Notes: a model not told the origin generated them from the letters alone. A stretch of DNA of 64,000 nt from Ichthyophis bannanicus (GCA_033557465.1 CM066037.1:520730686-520794685); one strand, 5' to 3'. Positions 31,544 through 43,003 are shown, numbered from the stretch's first letter. Translations and numbers: made by a program.

Positions 31544-32461
31544 ATGCAGACAGCAGTCCAGCAGCGAGATGGGCGCTTTCCAGTCTTTTGCATTGAGTGT
31601 CACATGTATGATTTTCTCCCAGTTGGTGAGAGGTCTTACGTGTGCACTAGGTGCAAGGAGCTCTTTGCTCTCAGGGAACGAGTCCGTTCTCTAGCTAAAG
31701 TAGTGGACTTGGAAAGCATAAGACAGACAGAGAGGTACATAGACGAGACCTACAGGGATATAGTCCTGAAGTCCCATCTCCAGTCTGGCAGCATCCCTGT
31801 TGCCATGGAGGAGAGAGGTCACGTGACAGGAGAGCATCACCCTGGTGTGGCAGGAAGTGATCCTGTAACTAGGACCTGTCCTCCAGGTGATGTAAAACCC
31901 TCTCGCACCGAGGAAGTTTCTCCAGGGCCATGTGCCCATGAGGGAAGGGTTAGGACAGCCGTTATAGTTGGTGATTCGATCATTAGGCATGTAGATAGCT
32001 GGGTGGCTGGTGGACGTGAGGATCGCCTGGTAACATGCCTGCCTGGTGCGAAGGTAGCGGACCTCACGCGCCACCTAGATAAGGTCTTAGATAGTGCTGG
32101 GGAGGAGTCTGCTGTCTTGGTACATGTCGGTACCAATGACATAGGAAAATGTGGTAGGGAGGTTCTGGAGGCTAAATTTAGGCTTTTAGGTAGGAAGTTG
32201 AAATCCAGAACTTCCAGGGTAGCATTCTCCGAAATGCTTCCTGTTCCACGCGCAGGACCCAAAAGGCAGACAGAGCTCCGGAGTCTCAATGCGTGGATGA
32301 GACAATGGTGCAGAGATGAGGGGTTTGGATTTGTTAGGAACTGGGGAACATTCTGGGGAAAGGAGGGGCTCTTCCGAAGGGATGGGCTTCACCTTAACCG
32401 GGATGGAACCAGGCTGCTGGCATTAACCTTTAAAAAGGAGAGAGAGCAGCTTTTAAACTAG
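31544..32461 (+). CDS. CR1-like LINE ORF1, zinc-ribbon and SGNH esterase
   Basis: 305 codons, intact. The N-terminus (residues 12-40) has paired Cys, FCIEC and CTRC, resembling a zinc ribbon or PHD-like finger, followed by a helical stretch (about 45-75). The C-terminal two thirds is an SGNH/GDSL hydrolase: VIVGDSIIRHVD (nucleophile Ser), HVGTNDIGKCG (Asn block), and DGLHLNRDG near the end (Asp and His). In CR1 elements ORF1 esterases bind nucleic acid and lipid esters; the exact role in retrotransposition is not settled. ORF2 begins 35 nt downstream. The Ser, Asn, Asp and His blocks all look complete. Confidence 0.88.
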   Translation: MQTAVQQRDGRFPVFCIECHMYDFLPVGERSYVCTRCKELFALRERVRSLAKVVDLESIRQTERYIDETYRDIVLKSHLQSGSIPVAMEERGHVTGEHHPGVAGSDPVTRTCPPGDVKPSRTEEVSPGPCAHEGRVRTAVIVGDSIIRHVDSWVAGGREDRLVTCLPGAKVADLTRHLDKVLDSAGEESAVLVHVGTNDIGKCGREVLEAKFRLLGRKLKSRTSRVAFSEMLPVPRAGPKRQTELRSLNAWMRQWCRDEGFGFVRNWGTFWGKEGLFRRDGLHLNRDGTRLLALTFKKEREQLLN

Positions 32462-32496
32462 ATATTAGGGGAAAGCCGACAGTCGCCCAAGAGCAG

Positions 32497-35424
32497 ATGG
32501 TTCGGAAGAATGTATCTTTGAAGGATACTACCAAAAGCAGAGAGGTTCCACAAAAGAGTAAAGTAGACCAAATGCCCTCAAGTATGGAGCAGACAGAGCT
32601 TAAAGATCCCAAATTACTCATGTCTAACAGACAAATTAATATGGATAAAATACATTCTCTAAAATGCTTGTATGCAAATGCTAGAAGTCTAAAAAATAAG
32701 ATGGGAGAGTTAGAATATATAGCACTAAATGAAAGGTTAGATATGATTGGAATATCAGAGACATGGTGGAAGGACGACAACCAGTGGGACACTGTGATAC
32801 CTGGGTACAAACTATATCGTAATGATAGAGCTGATCAAATTGGTGGAGGGGTTGCTCTCTATGTTAGAGAGGGCATTGAGTCAGAAAGGATTAAAGTTTT
32901 GCAGGAAACAAAATCTGCTGTAGAATCTATATGGATTGAAATTCCATGTAAAAGGGGAAAGGCAATGGCAGTGGGGGTGTACTATCGAGCACCTGGCCAG
33001 AATGACCAAATGGATGATGAAATGCTCAAAGAAATCAAGGAAGCTAACAAAAGTTACAGCACAGTAATAATAATGGGTGATTTCAACTACCCCGGTATCG
33101 ACTGGGTCAGTGTCACGTCAGGACATGCTAGGGAGATGAAGTTCCTAGATGAAATAAATGACTGCTTCTTGGAGCAGCTGGTTCATGAACCGACCAGAGG
33201 GGAAGCCATATTAGACGTAATCCTTATTGGAACACCAGATCTAGTGCAAGAGATAAGGTTGTTGGGGCCACTTGGCAATAGTGATCATAGCATGATCGCC
33301 TTTGATTTAATTAGTGGAGGAGGGATAGTAAGGAAATCCACAGTACTACCTTTTAACTTTCGAAAGGGAGACTATGATAAAATGAGGAAAACAGTTAAGA
33401 AAAAACTAAAAGGAGCAGTTGCAAAGGTTAAAGACGTACATCAGGCTTGGCTGTTGTTGAAAAATACTATCTTGGAAGCCCAGACCAGCTCTATTCCACG
33501 CTTTAAGAAAAGTGGAAAGAAGTCCAAAAAACTGCCAGCATGGTTTAAAGTTGAGGTCAGAGAGGCTGTTGTTGCCAAAAAAGCATCTTTCAGGAAATGG
33601 AAAAAAGAGCCAAACGACGAAACCTGGAAACAGCACAAGCACTGGCAAGTCAAATGCAAGGCATTGATAAGGCAGGCAAAGGGAGAATTTGAGAAGAAGC
33701 TTGCTGCAGAAGCAAAAACGCGAAGTAAAGACCTTTTCAAGTACATTCGTAGCAAAAAACCTGTGAGAGAGTCAGTTGGTCCATTAGATGATAAAGGGGT
33801 TAAAGGAGCACTAAGAGGCGATAGCAGAGAGACTGAACGAATTCTTTACTGAGGAAGATGTAGGGATGTTACCCATGACTGAAGTGGTATTTAAAGGTGC
33901 AGAAGAATTGAAGGAAATATCGATACATCGAGAAGATGTATTACAACTATTAGATAAGCTGAAGAGTAGCAAATCACCTGGGCCGGATGGTATACATCCA
34001 AGGGTATTGAAAGAACTGAAATATGAGATTGCAGACCTGCTATTAGTAATCTGTGAACTATCATTAAAATCATCTCTAATACATGAAGATTGGAGGATCG
34101 CCAATTTTTAAAAAGGGTTCCAGGGGTGATCCGGGAAACTACAGACCGGTGAGCCTGACGTCAATACCGGGAAAAATGATAGAAACCATCATAAAGAATA
34201 AAATTACTCAGCATGTAGATAGTCATGAACTAATGAGAGACAGCCAACATGGCTTTAGACAAGGAAGATCTTGTCTTACTAATCTGTTATGTTTTTTGAA
34301 GGAGTGAATAATCAGGTGGACAAAGGTGAGTCGGTCGATATTGTGTATCTGGACTTTCAGAAAGCCTTTGACAAGGTCCCTCATGAGAGACTTTTGGCAA
34401 AACTAAAGAGTCATGGGATAGGAGGCAGTGTACTATTGTGGATCAGGAACTGGTTAAAAGATAGAAAGCAGAGGGTAGGGCTAAATGGCCAATTTTCCCA
34501 ATGGAGAAAGGTGAATAGTGGTGTACCCCAGGGATCTGTGCTGGGTCCTCTGCTTTTTGACATATTCATAAATGACCTGGAAAGTGGAATAACGAGTGAA
34601 TTATCAAATTTGCAGATGACACAAAACTATTTAAAGTTGTTAAAACCCAAGAGGATTGTGGAAAATTGCAAGAGGATCTTGATAAACTGGAAGACTGGGC
34701 ATCAAAATGGCAGATGAAATTTAATGTGGAAAAGTGCAAGGTTATGCACCTAGGGAAGAACAACCCAAACTATGGTTACATGATGCAAGGTTCCACATTA
34801 GGAACCACCACCCAGGAAAAAGATTTAGGCGTCATTGTGGATACCATGTTAAAACCCTCGGCCCAGTGTGCAGCGGCGGCCAAGAGAGCAAATAGAATGC
34901 TAGGTATGATAAGGAAAGGAATGGAAAATAAAACAAAGGATATTATAATGCCTCTATATCGTTCCATGGTGAGACCGCACCTTGAATATTGTGTGCAATT
35001 CTCGTCGCCGTATCTTAAAAAGGATATAGAGTTATTAGAAAAGGTTCAGAGAAGAGCCACCAAAATGGTAAAGGGGATGGAAGGATACTCCTATGAAGAA
35101 AGGCTAAAAAGGTTAGGGCTCTTTAACCTGGAAAAGAGACGGCTGAGGAGAGATATGATAGAAGTCTATAAATTAATGAGCGGAGTGGAACGGGTAAACG
35201 TAGATCGATTGTTTACCTTATCAGAATACAGAAAGACTAGGGGACATGCAATGAAGCTACAGGGTAAACTATTTAAGACTAATAAGAGAAAATATTTTTT
35301 CACTCAACGTGTAATCAAACTCTGGAATTTGTTACCGGAGGATGTAGTAAAGGCTGTTAGTGTAGCTGGGTTTAAAAAAGGTTTGGATAAGTTCCTGGAG
35401 GAAAGGTCCATAAGCCATTATTAA
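32497..35424 (+). pseudogene. CR1-like LINE ORF2, endonuclease and reverse transcriptase
   Basis: The endonuclease (32497-33850, one open frame of 451 codons) has YANARSLKNKMGEL, GISETWWKDDNQ, GDFNYPGIDW and NSDHSMIAFD. RT follows in shifted frames: SKSPGPDGIHPRVLKEL (33866-34111), NYRPVSLTSIPGKMIE (34083-34307), [17 protein letters not shown] (motif A) and [16 protein letters not shown] (34289-34600). The FADDTKLF catalytic box is near 34613-34636 and the thumb/C-terminal region at 34666-35424. All catalytic motifs are recognisable, but at least four frameshifts interrupt ORF2. Confidence 0.88.
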
Positions 35425-35588
35425 GAAGGGACCCAGGATATCAATGCTTGAACCGATATAAGCATTGTGGAACCTGTGTCCCTTGGGGAAACTGCTAGGT
35501 ACATATGACCTAGATTGGTCACTGTTGGAAACAGAATACTGGGCTTGATGGACCTTGGTCTTACCCAGTATGGCATATCTTATGTTCT

Positions 35589-35821
35589 TAGTGATTGGGG
35601 ATTACCTCATAGCTCTCCTGATTGAACACACGTTTCCCCACTTCAGCTCTTCTAGAGGCTGTTTGAAACCTGGTGCATTCTGGGACTGGTAGTCTTTTAT
35701 GAAAACATTCTGTTTTAGTATTTCTACCAGCAAAGACATGTTGCTTGTTCAGAGCCAATTCACCTCTATTATAGCTCCTTCCTGAACTATGATAAGCTTC
35801 CTTATCACAGATCTCAGCACG
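35589..35821. other. Unassigned spacer
   Basis: 233 bp between the LINE 3' end and the DIRS C remnant. No coding, repeat or RNA feature is recognised; a 7-bp GATAAGC/CTTATC palindrome near 35790-35805 is the only visible structure. Confidence 0.5.
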
Positions 35822-37177
35822 ATGTGAAGAGGTTTCTTCGGGCCGTTTCACTTGCTCAGCCGCCGGTTCGGCAAGTGGTTCCTAGGTGGCATCTACCCTT
35901 GGTGTTGGAGGTGCTGGAACGGGAGCCTTTTGAGCTGTTAGCGCGGGCGTCGCTCAAGGATCTTACTTTTAAGGTGATGTTTTTGGTAGCTATTTGTTTG
36001 GCTTGGCGGGTGTCGGAACTCCATTCGCTTTCTTGTAGAGAGCCCTACCTTTCCTTCTTTGCAGCTAAGGATTTTGCGACCGGTTCCGGTCTTTCTCCCG
36101 AAGGTGGTTTCAATGTTTCATGTAAACCAGGAGATTTCCTTACCGGTGTTTGCCGAGGGCGGTATGGCTTCTTCGTCTCAGAAGCTGCATTTGTTGGATG
36201 TCCGGCGAGCGTTGAAGAAGTATCTTCGTCGGACAGCGTCTTTTCGTAGGTCGGATAGGCTTTTTGTCCTCTTTGCGGGCCCTCGTAAGGGAGAAGCTGT
36301 GTCAAAGGCGTCTCTCACGCGCTGGATTAAGGAAGCTATAGCGTCGGCATATGTTCTGAAGGGTAGAATAGTGCCAGAGGGGTTGAAGGCTCACTCCACT
36401 AGGGCTCAAGCTTCTTCCTGGGCAGAAGTACGGTTGGTGCCGCCGGTGGAAATTTGTAAAGCGGCAACGTGGTCGACTTTGAATTCTTTCATTCGGCACT
36501 ATCGTCTCGATGTGCAAATGGCTGAGGAGGCATCTTTTGTCGCCGCAGTGCTTCAGGCTGGTTTGCCATGTTCCTCCTGTTTGATTTCTGCACTGCTCTG
36601 GTACAGACCCAGAGGTTCCGGGACTAGACTGGGGACACAATCAGGAAGGTGAAATTAGACTTACCTGCTAATTGTTGTTCCTGGAGTGGAACCCGTCTAG
36701 TCCCGTATTCCCCCCTGTGTGTCTTGTGCGAATGTCAGCCTGAAGATGTTATCGAGATTGCAGGTAAGGACTGATGTTAAGTTGGGGCGGACTGTGGTAC
36801 AAAAAAAAAAACTAAAGACATGATCAGGGCAGTAGGCTTCTTTTCTTTCCTTGGGGTGAAGGAGTAGTCTGTGCACGTCCCCAGTCACAGCAAGGGGGGC
36901 GCGGTATGTCCTTTTTCTCTGGGGCTGTGTTTCCCTGTGGTTTATGTAATATAGTTAGCGTAGTTTATGGTGTTGATCAAATTCTTAATTGTTTCTCCGG
37001 TGAGTCTGCTTTGTCAATAGGTCACTGGTGACAGGAGGCGGATACTGGTGATGTGTCAAAAGGAGGAGTTTCTCAGTCTCCAAGCTGCTGGATGAGATGG
37101 GCAACCTAGAGGTTCCGGGACTAGACTGGTTCCACTCCACGAACAACAATTAGCAGGTAAGTCTAATTTCACCTTAT
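35822..37177 (+). mobile_element. DIRS family C, 3' part (YR, ICR, right ITR)
   Basis: A 5'-truncated DIRS with a YR remnant, an ICR at 36618-36712 (AGGTTCCGGGACTAGACTGG, TTAGACTTACCTGCTAATTG, TGGAACCCGTCTAGTCCCG) and a right terminus at about 37105-37177 (AGGTTCCGGGACTAGACTGG then GAACAACAATTAGCAGGTAA). The terminal sequence is unrelated to families A, B, D or E, so this is a separate family. Confidence 0.8.
35824..36652 (+). pseudogene. DIRS C tyrosine recombinase (5' truncated)
   Basis: Two frames. 35824-36060 gives FLRAVSLAQPPVRQVVPRW, LTFKVMFLVAICLAWRVSEL (first catalytic Arg). 36059-36652 gives PVFLPKVVSMFHVNQEIS, LHLLDVRRALKKYL, then LKAHSTRAQASSW with a canonical HxxR box, and WSTLNSFIRHYRLD with the nucleophile Tyr. 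The HSTR and Tyr boxes are the clearest recombinase signatures in the window. One frameshift near 36050. Confidence 0.82.
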
Positions 37178-37185
37178 CTTTTAGC

Positions 37186-37650
37186 CCTGCAACATTAATG
37201 AGAAAGGTATTTCTTAAGACCAACAATTACGTTACACAGTGCAATATGTAAGTATACCCTCTCTGTGTTCTTTTTCTACTATTGTTTAGATTTTAACCTT
37301 TGCTGCTTTTGACTACTTTTGGGATGATACATTCATTTTTAATAGTTTCTATTTGTTTATTTACGTGTTTTAACCTTATTAATGTATTTTATTTATATAC
37401 AGTTCATACATTTACACAGTTTGTCAATGATATTCTATATATATTGTCTTATAATTGTCATGCATATTGATTGCTTATAACACATTTTCATGTCTACAGT
37501 TTTTAAGTGTTTTGGTTTTACTTATTTATTATAATTGTTTTTAGATGTGTACCCCCTGATGAAGGCTGCATGCCGAAACGCGTCATGGATTCTTGCCTAA
37601 TAAAGTTTAGCAGCTGTGAGCCCCTACTGGCCTTCGCTTTTTGTGGTGTT
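37186..37650 (+). mobile_element. Probable Penelope-like element 3' tail
   Basis: AT-rich non-coding sequence ending with CCCTGATGAAGGCTGCATGC and CCGAAACGCGTC, then ATGGATTCTTGCC and AATAAAG. This combination matches the hammerhead-bearing tails of Penelope-like elements and the upstream fragment at 30358-31030 supports the link. Its right edge meets DIRS D near 37650. Confidence 0.6.
37543..37598 (+). ncRNA. Candidate hammerhead ribozyme (PLE-type)
   Basis: Core box CTGATGA at 37556-37562, GAAAC at 37575-37579 and a GTC cleavage triplet ending at 37584. Between the boxes, GGC (37564-37566) and GCC (37572-37574) can form a 3-bp stem II with a TGCAT loop and one bulged A. Stem III is the minimal CGCG type seen in retroelement hammerheads. 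Stem I is imperfect: TTAG and CTAA can pair at the outer end, with mismatches near the cleavage site. Degenerate or weak activity is likely. Confidence 0.6.
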
Positions 37651-37882
37651 CTGTTTGCGAGGGCCCTGCTCTCTTTGGTCTTCAGCCCCGAAAGAAGGCC
37701 AATGGGGAAGAGGCCCTTTTTTCCAAGGAAAAAAGGAGGCTTTGGTAATGCTTCACAGTTCTAAGCCTTCTCTGTCCCTCAGCAAGGCCAATGGCACAAG
37801 GGGAAAAGGACATGGTCCCCATAAACAGAAGACCCCCAAGTCCCAGGCGCTGGCCCTGGCTCAGCCTGGGGAGAGTTTTTGA
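37650..37882 (+). pseudogene. DIRS D gag C-terminal tail
   Basis: Encodes the basic tail (GKRPFFPRKKGGFG, then HGPHKQKTPKSQALALAQP, ending GESF and a stop) corresponding to the KKKGSGKKPFYPRK tails of A copies. The upstream 85% of gag is missing. Confidence 0.7.
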
Positions 37883-37959
37883 CTCCCTGAGCGTGACCAC
37901 CTCTCCCCCAGGAGGTCCTCAACAACCCACATGTGGGCATCTAGCCCTGTTTGACCACA

Positions 37960-39640
37960 GGTGGTCCTTCATCACCACTGATTCCTGGGTACTGAAGTGG
38001 ACCCAGAGGGCTACCTCCTCCACCTGCTAAGGACACTGCCCTCATATTTTCAAGGAGATGCTGTAAGACACCACCTTCATCAGACCCTGCTCCTCACAGG
38101 TCTCCTCAAGGACAAGGCAGTAGAGCCATTGCCAAAACATCTCTGGGTTAAAGGTTTTTACTCCAGGTACTTCCTTGTTCCCAAGTGAATAGGTGGCCTC
38201 AGGCCCATCCTAGACCTGCGGGACCTGAACACATTCCTAGTGAGGGAGAAGGTCAAGATGGCTCTCCCTTGGAACATTGCTGCCCTACCTCCAGCAGGGA
38301 GACAGCCTATCCTCCTTGGATCTGAAGGATGCTTACATGCACATCCTGATTCATCTCAACCACCAAAAATACGTCCAGTTAGTGTTTGGAGGAGGTCATT
38401 CCAATACAGGGTACTATCCTTCGGGCTGGCTTCATCATCAAGGGTCTTCGCCAAGTGCCTAGCAGTGATCGCAGCCCACCTTCATCTCCAAGGCACCTTC
38501 GTCATTCCCTACCTGGACAACTGGCTCGTAAGGGGAGGCACAGCTGCAGAAGTGCACCACGCCACCGGCTGCACCATCCATGCCCTGCGGCACCTGGGCT
38601 TTGTTCTCAACTACCCCAAGTCACACCTTGCCCTGACTCAGTGTCTAGAGTTCATAGGGGCTCTGTTAGATACCCTCCAGACCAAGGCCTTCCCTCAGGA
38701 GGGAAGGATGCCTCAGAGTGCTAGCCGCAGAGGTACAGCCGTGCCAGTTGCGACCCGCCTGTCTTCTTCTTCGCCTACTGGGCCACATGGCTTCACTGTC
38801 CACGTGACCCCCAAATGCCCGCTTGCACATGAGGGCAGCTCAGTGCTGCTTCCACTCTCATTGGACACAAGCCACAGGCAGGCTTCGGGACAGAGTGGGC
38901 GTGACCCAGCAGCTGACAGACTCCCTCGGCTGGTGGCAACATCCCCACCACCTCGAGGCCAGGATGCCCTTTCAAGCAAAGGGTCCTTACCATGGATGCC
39001 TCCCTGATGGGTTGGGGAGCTCATTATGGGGACCTCTGCACACAAGGCAGCTGGTCCCAGACGGAATGCCAGCTGCAGATCAACCTTCTGGAGCTCCGGG
39101 CGATATTCCTGGCTCAACGAGCCTTCTGCCACCGGCTACAATCCCAGTCTGCGCTGGTCCAGACCGACAACCAAGTCGCAATGTTCTTTGTCAACAAGCA
39201 AAGATTGTACTCCCTCTGCTCATGTGCAATACACAACAGGATGATCCTAGGGGTGGTCTACCTCCTGGGCCAGGACAGTGCCCTGGCGGAGAAGCTGAAC
39301 AGGGTCCTCCAGCCGCACGAGTGGCACCTGGATCCCAGTGGCCTCCTGGCTGTTTCGACTAGGGTGCCTCCTTACTAGACCTGTTCGCCAGCTCAGACAA
39401 CAAGCAGTTGCCCCATCTCTGCTCCTGTCAGCCACACCCATCCTGGGTGGCTGCGGACATGTTCCTCATCCCATGGACAGAAGGCCTCCTTTACATCTTC
39501 CCGCCGACACCTTTGGTCACCAAGACCCTCTTCAAGGTCAAGCACAACAGGGCATCACTGATTCTGATAGTCCCCTGATGGCCCAGGCAACCTAAGTTCC
39601 CACTGCTTTTCTACCTGTTGGCAGCATCTCTGATTCCCCT
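37960..39640 (+). pseudogene. DIRS D RT-RNase H-methyltransferase ORF
   Basis: RT pieces: GFYSRYFLVPK followed by a stop, GGLRPILDLRDLN, and a catalytic box that reads YLDNWLVRG instead of YLDD at about 38508-38530. RNase H is at 38992-39378 (MDASLMGWGAHYGD, INLLELRAIFLAQ, VQTDNQVAMFFVNK). Methyltransferase traces are at 39370-39600 (LLDLFASSDNKQLP-like, IFPPTPLVTKTLF). Numerous stops and shifts. Confidence 0.75.
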
Positions 39641-39659
39641 GGGCCACGCCCCAGACCTA

Positions 39660-40725
39660 CTCTCACAAGAGGAGGATGCTCTCCTGCACCTAACCTGGGG
39701 TCTCTGTCACTCATGGTCTGGTTGCTTTGAAAGGGTAGCGTTAGCTCCCCTTAACCTCCCACAAGGCATCCACGAGAAGGGCAAAATGCCTTTAAGTGGT
39801 GTCTGTTCTCAGTCTGGTGTGCCGAAGAGGTGGGGTGAACCAGTTCTCCTGCTCGGTACAGACTGTACTTCAATACCTAATCCACCTGTCACAGGTGGAA
39901 CTAAAGTCCAACTTGGTCAGAGTGCATGAGTGCTATCACAATGCAACACCATTTTGTTGAGGGCAAACCTCTCTTGGCTCAGCCCCTTGTATCTCCGTTC
40001 CTGCGGAGCCTTATGCTATCCAAACCCCCATCTGCCCACCAGTGGCAGAATGGGATCTCTATGTGGTGCTATTGCAGCTTACTAAACTGTCGTTTGAGCC
40101 ACTGGCTACCTACCACCTGCAGTATCTCTCCTGGAAGGTTGTCTTCCTCATGGCACTCACATCAGCTTGCAGGGTCAGCGAGCTCCAGGCTCTGATGGCA
40201 GAGTCCCCCTTCATGAGGTTCTACAAGAACAGGGTGGTGCTCCGCACACACCCCACCTTTCTGCCAAAGGTGATGTCCCCATTCCATCTCAATCAAGAGG
40301 TGGTGCTCTCCACCTTCTTTTCAAGGCCTCACACCAGCAAGGTGGAGACCGTCCTCCATACTTTGGATTGTAAAAGTGCCGTGTTCTATCTGTAATGGAC
40401 TCGCGGCCACTGCAAAGCACCTCCAGCTTTTCGTCTCCTATGACCCCAGTTGACTGGGGCTCCCAGTGACTAAGTGAACTCTGTCCACTTGGATGACGAA
40501 CTGCATTGCCCTCACCTATGAGCAGGCTAGGATCTCAATAGACCAGCGGCTCGGGGCCAGGGCTACTTCGTGGCAAATCTGAATTCCGTACCTGTGACAG
40601 AAATCTGCTGGGCTTCAACCTGGTCATTTGTCCATTCCTTCGCAGCTCACTACTGCCTGAAGAGGGAATCCTGATGGGACAGCGCCTTCAGCCAGGCTGT
40701 ACTCTGTAATCTCTTCAGGGTGTAG
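39660..40725 (+). pseudogene. DIRS D tyrosine recombinase
   Basis: The frame at 40042-40395 has MALTSACRVSELQALMAE (first Arg retained), VVLRTHPTFLPKVMSPF, HLNQEVVLSTFF and VLHTLDCKSAVFY, then a stop. The C-terminal part (WSFVHSFAAHYCLKRE-like) is detectable at about 40625-40665. Stop TAG at 40723-40725. Confidence 0.72.
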
Positions 40726-40881
40726 GCAACTCCTGCTCACTGACCATTCTGTGATCAGGCTACCCGGAGTGCTGGTGCCCCACTGGACACTTGGGTCTTG
40801 CCAGAGTCTCAGTGGGACTCAACTGCTGCAGTTCACGGCTCACCCTTTGCAGGTTCTCATTAGCCCTTAGCTGAGAAGTCC

Positions 40882-40980
40882 TATATGTGAGGACTGACTT
40901 CCTGCTTGTTCCCAGAGAAAGCATAATTGCTCATCTGTAACAGGTGTTCTCCAGGGACAGCAGGAATCAGTCCTCACAAC
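40882..40980 (+). repeat. ICR of DIRS D
   Basis: ATGTGAGGACTGACTTCCTG, then GTTCCCAGAGAAAGCATAAT and GTTCTCCAGGGACAGCAGGA. It has the same two-part architecture as the A-family ICRs, with its own terminal sequence (GTTCCC in place of GGTCC). Confidence 0.75.
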
Positions 40981-41099
40981 TCTCCCTCCTCCCCTTGGAG
41001 TTGCTTCTTTACTATATTTAAATTTTTGCTGTCTTAGCTATGTCATTAGACTTAGGCAAGATGGCACCCTTGGGTGGGTAGGGGACCACACATTTGTGG

Positions 41100-43003
41100 T
41101 ACATAGTAACATAGTAAATGACGGCAGATAAAGACCAGTATGGTCCATCTAGTCTGCCCAGTAAGATGGCAAGAGTAGGTGCACCACTTGCTCCGTGCAG
41201 GCCACCCCTCCCCATTTCTTTGTTTTAGGGGTGAACCCATCGCTCCATGTAGGACACCCCTGTATGTTGAGAAATTAGATAGTTAAGTTTATTTTGATTT
41301 TATCCTGTTGCTGTAAAGAGATCCACAGTGTCTGTTACATGCCATTTTGAATTCTGTCACTGTATTTGCCCACACTACTTCCATCGGAAGGGCATTCCAA
41401 GCATCCACCACCCTTTCAGTGAAAAAGTATTTCCTGACATTGCCTTTCAATTTACCCCCTTGCAGCTTCATGTTATGTTCTCTAGTTTTACAGCTTCCCC
41501 GTCTTTGGAAGAGGTTTGTTTGTTCATTATTTCTCTAAGTATTTAAAGGTCTGAAACATATCTCCCCTGTCCCTCCTCGCTTCTAGAGTGTACATATTTA
41601 GGTCTTCAAGTCTCTTCTCATAAGGCTTCTGACGCAGGCTCGAAATCATTTTGGTCGCCTTCCTCTGAATAGTTTCCAGTCTTTTTATATCCTTTGCAAG
41701 ATATGGTCTCCAAAACTGAACACAGTATTCCAAGTGAGGCCTCACCAGTGACTTATACAATGGTATTAGTACTTCTTCCTTTCTGCTGGTAATTCCTCTT
41801 TGTATGCAACCCAACATCTTCCTGGCTTTTGCCACTGCCTTGTCACACTGTTTTGCCACCTTGAGATCCTCAGAAACAATCACACCAAGATCCTTCTCCT
41901 GGTCTGTGCACACCAACCTCTCGCCCCCCTATCGCGTACATTTCCCCTGAATTTCTGCTTCCGAAGTGCATGAGACTGCACTTCTTTGCATTAAATCTTA
42001 ACTGCCAAGCATTAGATCATTCTTCCAGCTTTTGTAGAACCAAATAGGTTTCCTTCTACTCTTGTTTTTATTTATTTATTGTCCTTACATATTTATCTGT
42101 TGCTCCTTTTATTGCCACCTTTAGTTTAGCCCTTTTATTGCCACCTTTAGTTTATCCCCCCTCCCACCCTGCCTACTCCTCCTTCAGGTACTTGGCCATT
42201 TTACTGAAGTCAGTGTTTTTGAAGTTTAGGACTTTGAGCTTGCTGTGATTGGACTACTTGGCTTTTGTCTCAAACCACACCGTGTAATGATCGCTGCTGC
42301 TCATGGGCACCCACCCAGACGTTCGACATGCTCTCACCGTTGGTGAGCACTAAATCCAGCATTGACTTTCCCTGGTTTGTTCCATCACCATTTGTCTAAA
42401 TGACGCATCTTGGAAAGCATCCACAATCTTTTTGCTTCTTGCCAGATTCGCAGAAGGAGTACCCCAATCCACATCGGGTAGATTAAAGTCACCCAATATG
42501 ATGACGTCCCCCTTTGTGGCTATCTTGGCAATATCTATAATCGATTTGTTATCTATTTCTTCAATTTGAGTAGGAGGTCTGTAGACTACAGCAGTATGGA
42601 TGACAGTGCCATCTCCTCTTTCCAACACAATCCAGAGCGATTCGTCTTTTCCCCATGCCCCCTGCATTGCAGTAGCTTTAATATTGCTTTTGACATACAA
42701 GGCTACTCCTCCTCCTTTACCATTTTCTCTGTCTCTTCTGAATAGATTATAGCCAGCTATGGCTAGATCCCATTAGTGCGATTCATTAAACCATGTTTCT
42801 GTAATGGCCACAATGTCCAAGTCCATTTCCACCATTAGGGCTTCCAGGTCCAGAACTTTGTTGGCTAAGCTTCGAGCATTTGTGCTCATTGCTTTCGAGC
42901 ATTTAACTGGCTTGCATGTATTTTGCATTGATTTTGTTCTGCTCACTTCTTCCCACTTGTCGATGTGTGGTTTAAAAGTGTGGCTGTTTCTGATGATGAT
43001 CAT
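41100..43003 (-). pseudogene. CR1-like LINE, internally deleted, minus orientation
   Basis: On the minus strand: endonuclease start (43030-42773, MSTNARSLANKVLDLEAL, VAITETWFNESH), the rest of the endonuclease (42700-42350, GGGVALYVKSN-like, GDVIILGDFNLPDVDWG), then a jump to the RT C-terminus (41916-41527: [36 protein letters not shown]) and end (41471-41289, NVRKYFFTERVVDAWNALP). Only about 400 bp lie where the RT palm should be, so motifs A-C are deleted. The 3' end shows the octamer-like ACTATGTTACTATG and GACTAGATGGACC motifs. Confidence 0.8.

Larger units (their letters stand above)
31040..35588 (+). mobile_element. CR1-like LINE, near full length
   Basis: A 5' leader of about 500 bp (with a CCCT-rich tract at 31281-31315), an intact ORF1 (31544-32461), ORF2 (32497-35424) and a short 3' UTR containing GGGCTTGATGGACCTTGGTC and ending TATCTTATGTTCTTA. 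Esterase ORF1 plus endonuclease-RT ORF2 is the CR1 clade plan. The 167-597 fragment is a close relative. ORF2 has at least four frameshifts, so the copy is probably inactive. Confidence 0.85.

Noticed and set aside
30358..37650. A single full-length Penelope-like element hosting the LINE and DIRS C
   Set aside because: Attractive, but the GIY-YIG domain is missing and the inner edges of the two fragments cannot be shown to join. They are listed separately.
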